Both the position numbers and the translations under genes were made by a program. From Pseudomonas sp. NC02 (GTDB taxonomy: Bacteria > Pseudomonadota > Gammaproteobacteria > Pseudomonadales > Pseudomonadaceae), in the NCBI RefSeq assembly GCF_002874965.1, contig NZ_CP025624.1, positions 1,178,001 through 1,242,000 on the forward strand: a stretch of 64,000 nt of DNA, in the 5' to 3' direction. This document shows, piece by piece, positions 61,017 to 64,000 of the stretch; the first letter of the stretch is position 1; each line of letters opens with the position of its first letter. Under the pieces are notes generated by a model. The model made no database searches, was not told where the DNA came from, and saw nothing but the letters and a program-made list of their open reading frames with translations.

Positions 61017-63548
61017 ATGACCACAACCCAATCCCTGGAATTGCTGGCGCCATTGTCCGGGGTGCTGCTCGCCCTGGACCAGGTGCCTGATCCGGTGTTC
61101 TCCAGTCGCCTGATCGGCGATGGCCTGTGCATCGATCCGACCTCGCAGACCCTCTGCGCGCCACTGGCCGGGGTGATCAGCAATATCCAGGACAGTGGTC
61201 ATGCGTTGAGCATCACCGATGACAACGGCGTCCAGGTGCTGATGCACATCGGCCTGGACACCGTGAACCTGGCGGGCAAGGGTTTCACCCGATTGGTCGA
61301 GGAAGGCCAGCGGGTGGAAGCCGGGCAACCGCTGATTGAATTTGATGCCGACTACGTGGCGCTCAATGCCCGTAGTTTGCTGACCCTGATGCTGGTGGTC
61401 AGTGGCGAGCCCTTTAAGCTGCTGACGCCCGAGCAGGGCCTGGTAGACGTGGGGCAGCCACTGCTGCGAGTCACGCCGCAAGCCGTTGCCGACGAGGTGA
61501 AAGACGAGGAGGGTGACGCCCTGTTCTCCAGGCCACTGACCTTGCCCAACGCCAACGGCCTGCATGCGCGCCCGGCGGCGGTGCTGGCGCAGGCGGCCAA
61601 AGGCTTCAAGGCGAGTATTTACCTGCACAAGCAAACCGAAAGCGCCAACGCCAAGTCGCTGGTACGGATCATGGCATTGCAGACGGTGCAGGGTGACACC
61701 TTGCAAGTCAGCGCGGCCGGCGAGGATGCCGAAGCGGCGATCCAGGCGCTGGTGACCTTGCTGGCCGAAGGCTGCGGTGAAACCGTCGCGGCTCCTCAAC
61801 CTGGTGCTGCACCCGTGGCGCCTGATTCATCGGCGACCTTGCTGCGCGGCGTGTGCGCCTCGCCCGGTTCGGCGTTTGGCCAGGTGGTGCAGGTCAAGGA
61901 GCCGGCACTGACGTTCGTAGAGACCGGCAAAGGTGAAGCGCTGGAACGTGCGGCCCTGACCCATGCCCTGAACAACGCCAATCAGGCGCTGCAAGCCCTG
62001 CAGGAAAAAGCCGTCGGCACTGCCCAGTCCGAGATCTTCCGCGCCCATCAGGAGTTGCTGGACGATCCGGCCCTGCTGGAACAAACCCGCGACCTGCTGG
62101 ACCAGGGCAAGAGCGCGGCCTTCGCCTGGAACAGCGCCACCGAGGCCACCGCCACGCTCTTCCAGGGCCTGGGCAACGCCTTGCTTGCCGAGCGCGCTGC
62201 CGACCTGGCAGACGTTGGCCAGCGGGTGCTGAAATTGATCCTCGGGGTTCAGGACAGCGCCTGGGATTTGCCGGAGCAGGCAATCCTGATTGCCGAACAA
62301 CTGACTCCCTCGCAAACCGCCAGCCTCGACACGCGCAAGGTGCTGGGTTTTGTGACGGTGGGCGGCGGCGCTACCAGCCACGTCGCCATTCTCGCCCGCG
62401 CCCTTGGCTTGCCGGCCATCTGCGGGGTGCCGGCGCAGGTGCTGGAACTGGCCAACGGCAAGCAAGTGCTGCTGGATGCCGACAAGGGCGAGTTGCACCT
62501 GGACCCGGACCTGGCCGAGATCGAACACTTGCAAGCCAGCCGCCAACAACAAGTGCTGCGCCGCCAGCGGGAAGTGGAGCAGGCGTCGTTGCCCGCTACG
62601 ACCCGCGACGGTCATCACGTCGAAGTGACGGCCAACGTCGCATCGTTGCAGGAGGTGGAGCAGGCATTGTCCCTGGGGGGCGAAGGCGTTGGTTTGCTGC
62701 GTTCCGAGTTCCTCTACCTGGACCGCAACCGCGCGCCGAGCCCCGAAGAGCAGGCGGGCACCTACAGCGCCATCGCCCGTGCATTGGGCCCGCAGCGCAA
62801 TCTGGTGGTGCGCACCCTCGACGTTGGTGGCGACAAGCCGTTGGCCTATGTGCCGATGGACAGCGAGACCAACCCGTTCCTTGGCCTGCGTGGGATTCGC
62901 CTGTGCCTGGAGCGCCCGGAACTGTTGCGTGAACAATTCCGTGCAATTCTCGCCAGTGCCGGTTTCGCCCGTTTGCACATCATGTTGCCCATGGTCAGCC
63001 TGCTCTCGGAGCTGCGCCTGGCGCGGCAGATTCTTGAAGAGGAAGCGCTGGCCCTGGGGCTGACGGAACTGCCGAAGCTGGGAATCATGATCGAAGTGCC
63101 ATCGGCGGCATTGATGGCCGATCTGTTTGCGCCGGAGGTGGATTTCTTCTCCATCGGCACCAACGACCTGACCCAATACACCCTGGCCATGGACCGCGAT
63201 CACCCGCGCCTCGCCAGCCAGGCCGACAGCTTTCACCCGGCGGTGCTGCGCCTGATCGCCGCCACCGTCAAGGCGGCCCATGCCCATGGCAAGTGGGTCG
63301 GCGTGTGTGGGGCGTTGGCGTCTGAAGCGCTGGCGGTGCCGGTGCTGATCGGGCTGGGGGTGGATGAGTTGTCGGTCAGCGTGCCGCTGATCCCGACCAT
63401 CAAGGCTACCGTGCGCGAGCTGGACCTGGCGGACTGCCAATCCATCGCCCGCCAGGTGCTGGGCCTGGAAGAAGCGTCGCAGGTTCGCGAGGCGTTGCGC
63501 CTGTACCACGCGGCTACCGTTGAAACCTCATTGGTTGTGGAGAACTGA
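61017..63548 (+). CDS. PTS EIIA(Glc)-HPr-EI fusion protein
   Basis: An 843-aa cytosolic phosphotransferase with three joined domains. EIIA(Glc) covers about residues 8-155 with phospho-His77 (VLMHIGLDT). HPr covers about 172-255 with His183 (NANGLHARPAAVL). Enzyme I covers about 273-835 with His455 (GGGATSHVAILARALG) and the C-terminal PEP-binding Cys in GVCGALASEALA. It carries phosphate from PEP to TreP and possibly other EIIBC permeases. Pseudomonas commonly uses such fusions for sugar PTS. Confidence 0.95.
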   Translation: MTTTQSLELLAPLSGVLLALDQVPDPVFSSRLIGDGLCIDPTSQTLCAPLAGVISNIQDSGHALSITDDNGVQVLMHIGLDTVNLAGKGFTRLVEEGQRVEAGQPLIEFDADYVALNARSLLTLMLVVSGEPFKLLTPEQGLVDVGQPLLRVTPQAVADEVKDEEGDALFSRPLTLPNANGLHARPAAVLAQAAKGFKASIYLHKQTESANAKSLVRIMALQTVQGDTLQVSAAGEDAEAAIQALVTLLAEGCGETVAAPQPGAAPVAPDSSATLLRGVCASPGSAFGQVVQVKEPALTFVETGKGEALERAALTHALNNANQALQALQEKAVGTAQSEIFRAHQELLDDPALLEQTRDLLDQGKSAAFAWNSATEATATLFQGLGNALLAERAADLADVGQRVLKLILGVQDSAWDLPEQAILIAEQLTPSQTASLDTRKVLGFVTVGGGATSHVAILARALGLPAICGVPAQVLELANGKQVLLDADKGELHLDPDLAEIEHLQASRQQQVLRRQREVEQASLPATTRDGHHVEVTANVASLQEVEQALSLGGEGVGLLRSEFLYLDRNRAPSPEEQAGTYSAIARALGPQRNLVVRTLDVGGDKPLAYVPMDSETNPFLGLRGIRLCLERPELLREQFRAILASAGFARLHIMLPMVSLLSELRLARQILEEEALALGLTELPKLGIMIEVPSAALMADLFAPEVDFFSIGTNDLTQYTLAMDRDHPRLASQADSFHPAVLRLIAATVKAAHAHGKWVGVCGALASEALAVPVLIGLGVDELSVSVPLIPTIKATVRELDLADCQSIARQVLGLEEASQVREALRLYHAATVETSLVVEN

Positions 63549-63549
63549 C

Positions 63550-63846
63550 ATGTTCGAGAAATTTCAGCGGGCGTTCTGGAAGGCCCTGACGCCGGATCTG
63601 GTGCTTGAAACGCCGCAGGCAGCTCCAGTGAGCGAAACACTGTTGGCCCCGGCAGTGCTGAATGCGCTGGGCGGCGCGGAGAATCTCAAGTCGCAGCAGC
63701 GGGTAGCACTGACCCGGGTGCGGGTGCAGTTGCAGGATGCGGGGCGGTTGGATGCGCAGGCGCTCAAGGCGGCAGGCGTGCCGGGCGTGATGGTGTTGGC
63801 GGGTGGGGTGGTGCACCTGCTTACCGGCCTGAACACCGCTCTATAA
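63550..63846 (+). CDS. Orphan EIIB-like domain lacking the phospho-cysteine
   Basis: 98 aa. Residues about 35-98 resemble a PTS glucose-type EIIB domain (NALGGAENLKSQQRVALTRVRVQL) and end in VPGVMVLAGGVVHLLTG. The residue equivalent to Cys28 of TreP (in CVTRLRL) is Ala (in ALTRVRV), so phosphorylation at that site is excluded. It starts 1 bp after the fusion gene and is therefore co-expressed. It may be regulatory, for example binding a permease or kinase, or a degenerate copy. Confidence 0.75.
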   Translation: MFEKFQRAFWKALTPDLVLETPQAAPVSETLLAPAVLNALGGAENLKSQQRVALTRVRVQLQDAGRLDAQALKAAGVPGVMVLAGGVVHLLTGLNTAL

Positions 63847-63860
63847 GACGACGAAGATCA

Positions 63861-63954
63861 AATGTGGGAGCGGGCTTGCTCGCGAAGGCGGTGTGTCAGT
63901 CAATCCATGTGCTGGCTGAACCACCGCCTTCGCGAGCAAGCCCGCTCCCACATT
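63861..63954. repeat. REP doublet (REPIN-like)
   Basis: Two perfect 33-nt inverted arms (63861-63893 and 63922-63954) with the same core as the repeats at 28148 and 51573. It follows the last trehalose-locus gene and may also act as a terminator. Confidence 0.93.
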
Positions 63955-64000
63955 GGTTTTGTGGTGTTTGGAGAATCGGGGGATTACAGCTGCGGGGTTT

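Overview
The window is chromosomal DNA of a fluorescent Pseudomonas (P. fluorescens group). The evidence is high GC, the conserved order queA-tgt-yajC-secDF / suhB-trmJ-cysE-isc / ndk-rlmN-pilW-rodZ-ispG-hisS-yfgM-bamB-der / leuA-xseA-guaBA, three REP-type inverted repeats built on GTGGGAGCGGGCTTGCTCGC, and a PTS trehalose locus. No species-level claim is made.

Layout. (1) 1-4700: end of an SDR oxidoreductase, then a minus-strand phosphonate module: iron alcohol dehydrogenase, OPA/MFS transporter, LysR regulator and PhnX. (2) 4823-8708: a three-gene overlapping envelope operon with a sialidase-like secreted protein, a membrane protein and an LTA-synthase-type sulfatase. (3) 8732-11723: cytochrome b561 and PepSY genes divergent from a QseBC-like two-component system. 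(4) 11761-14707: a low-GC toxin islet with a compact colicin-E3-type ribonuclease, its immunity gene and three small accessory genes. (5) 14865-15826: LysE exporter and a small conserved protein. (6) 15827-19279: a tRNA-Leu-bordered islet with a candidate small RNA, a beta-helix protein, and an overlapping MaoC hydratase/NeuD-like acyltransferase pair. (7) 19280-45386: mostly core housekeeping genes, ending with a methionine/glutamine transaminase and omega-amidase pair. (8) 45397-47403: leuA with a recognisable leucine attenuator peptide. (9) 47559-55506: M23 peptidase, xseA, a LysR/TSUP divergent pair, a Zn-ribbon protein and guaBA. (10) 55581-63846: the trehalose regulon.

How the genes work together. 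The trehalose block is a nearly self-sufficient system. A LamB-type porin admits the sugar. TreP (EIIBC) imports and phosphorylates it with phosphate from an EIIA-HPr-EI fusion, TreC hydrolyses trehalose-6-P, and TreR controls the locus through two palindromes upstream of treP. A-rich Hfq/Crc-like motifs sit at the treP and lamB starts. The isc block is a complete IscR-regulated Fe-S assembly operon with two IscR-like boxes upstream. The most novel-looking parts are the phnW-less phosphonate module (possible hydroxyethylphosphonate use), the compact E3 toxin without a recognisable receptor domain, the MaoC-NeuD pair, the candidate small RNA at about 15886-16060, and an orphan EIIB-like protein that lacks the phospho-cysteine.
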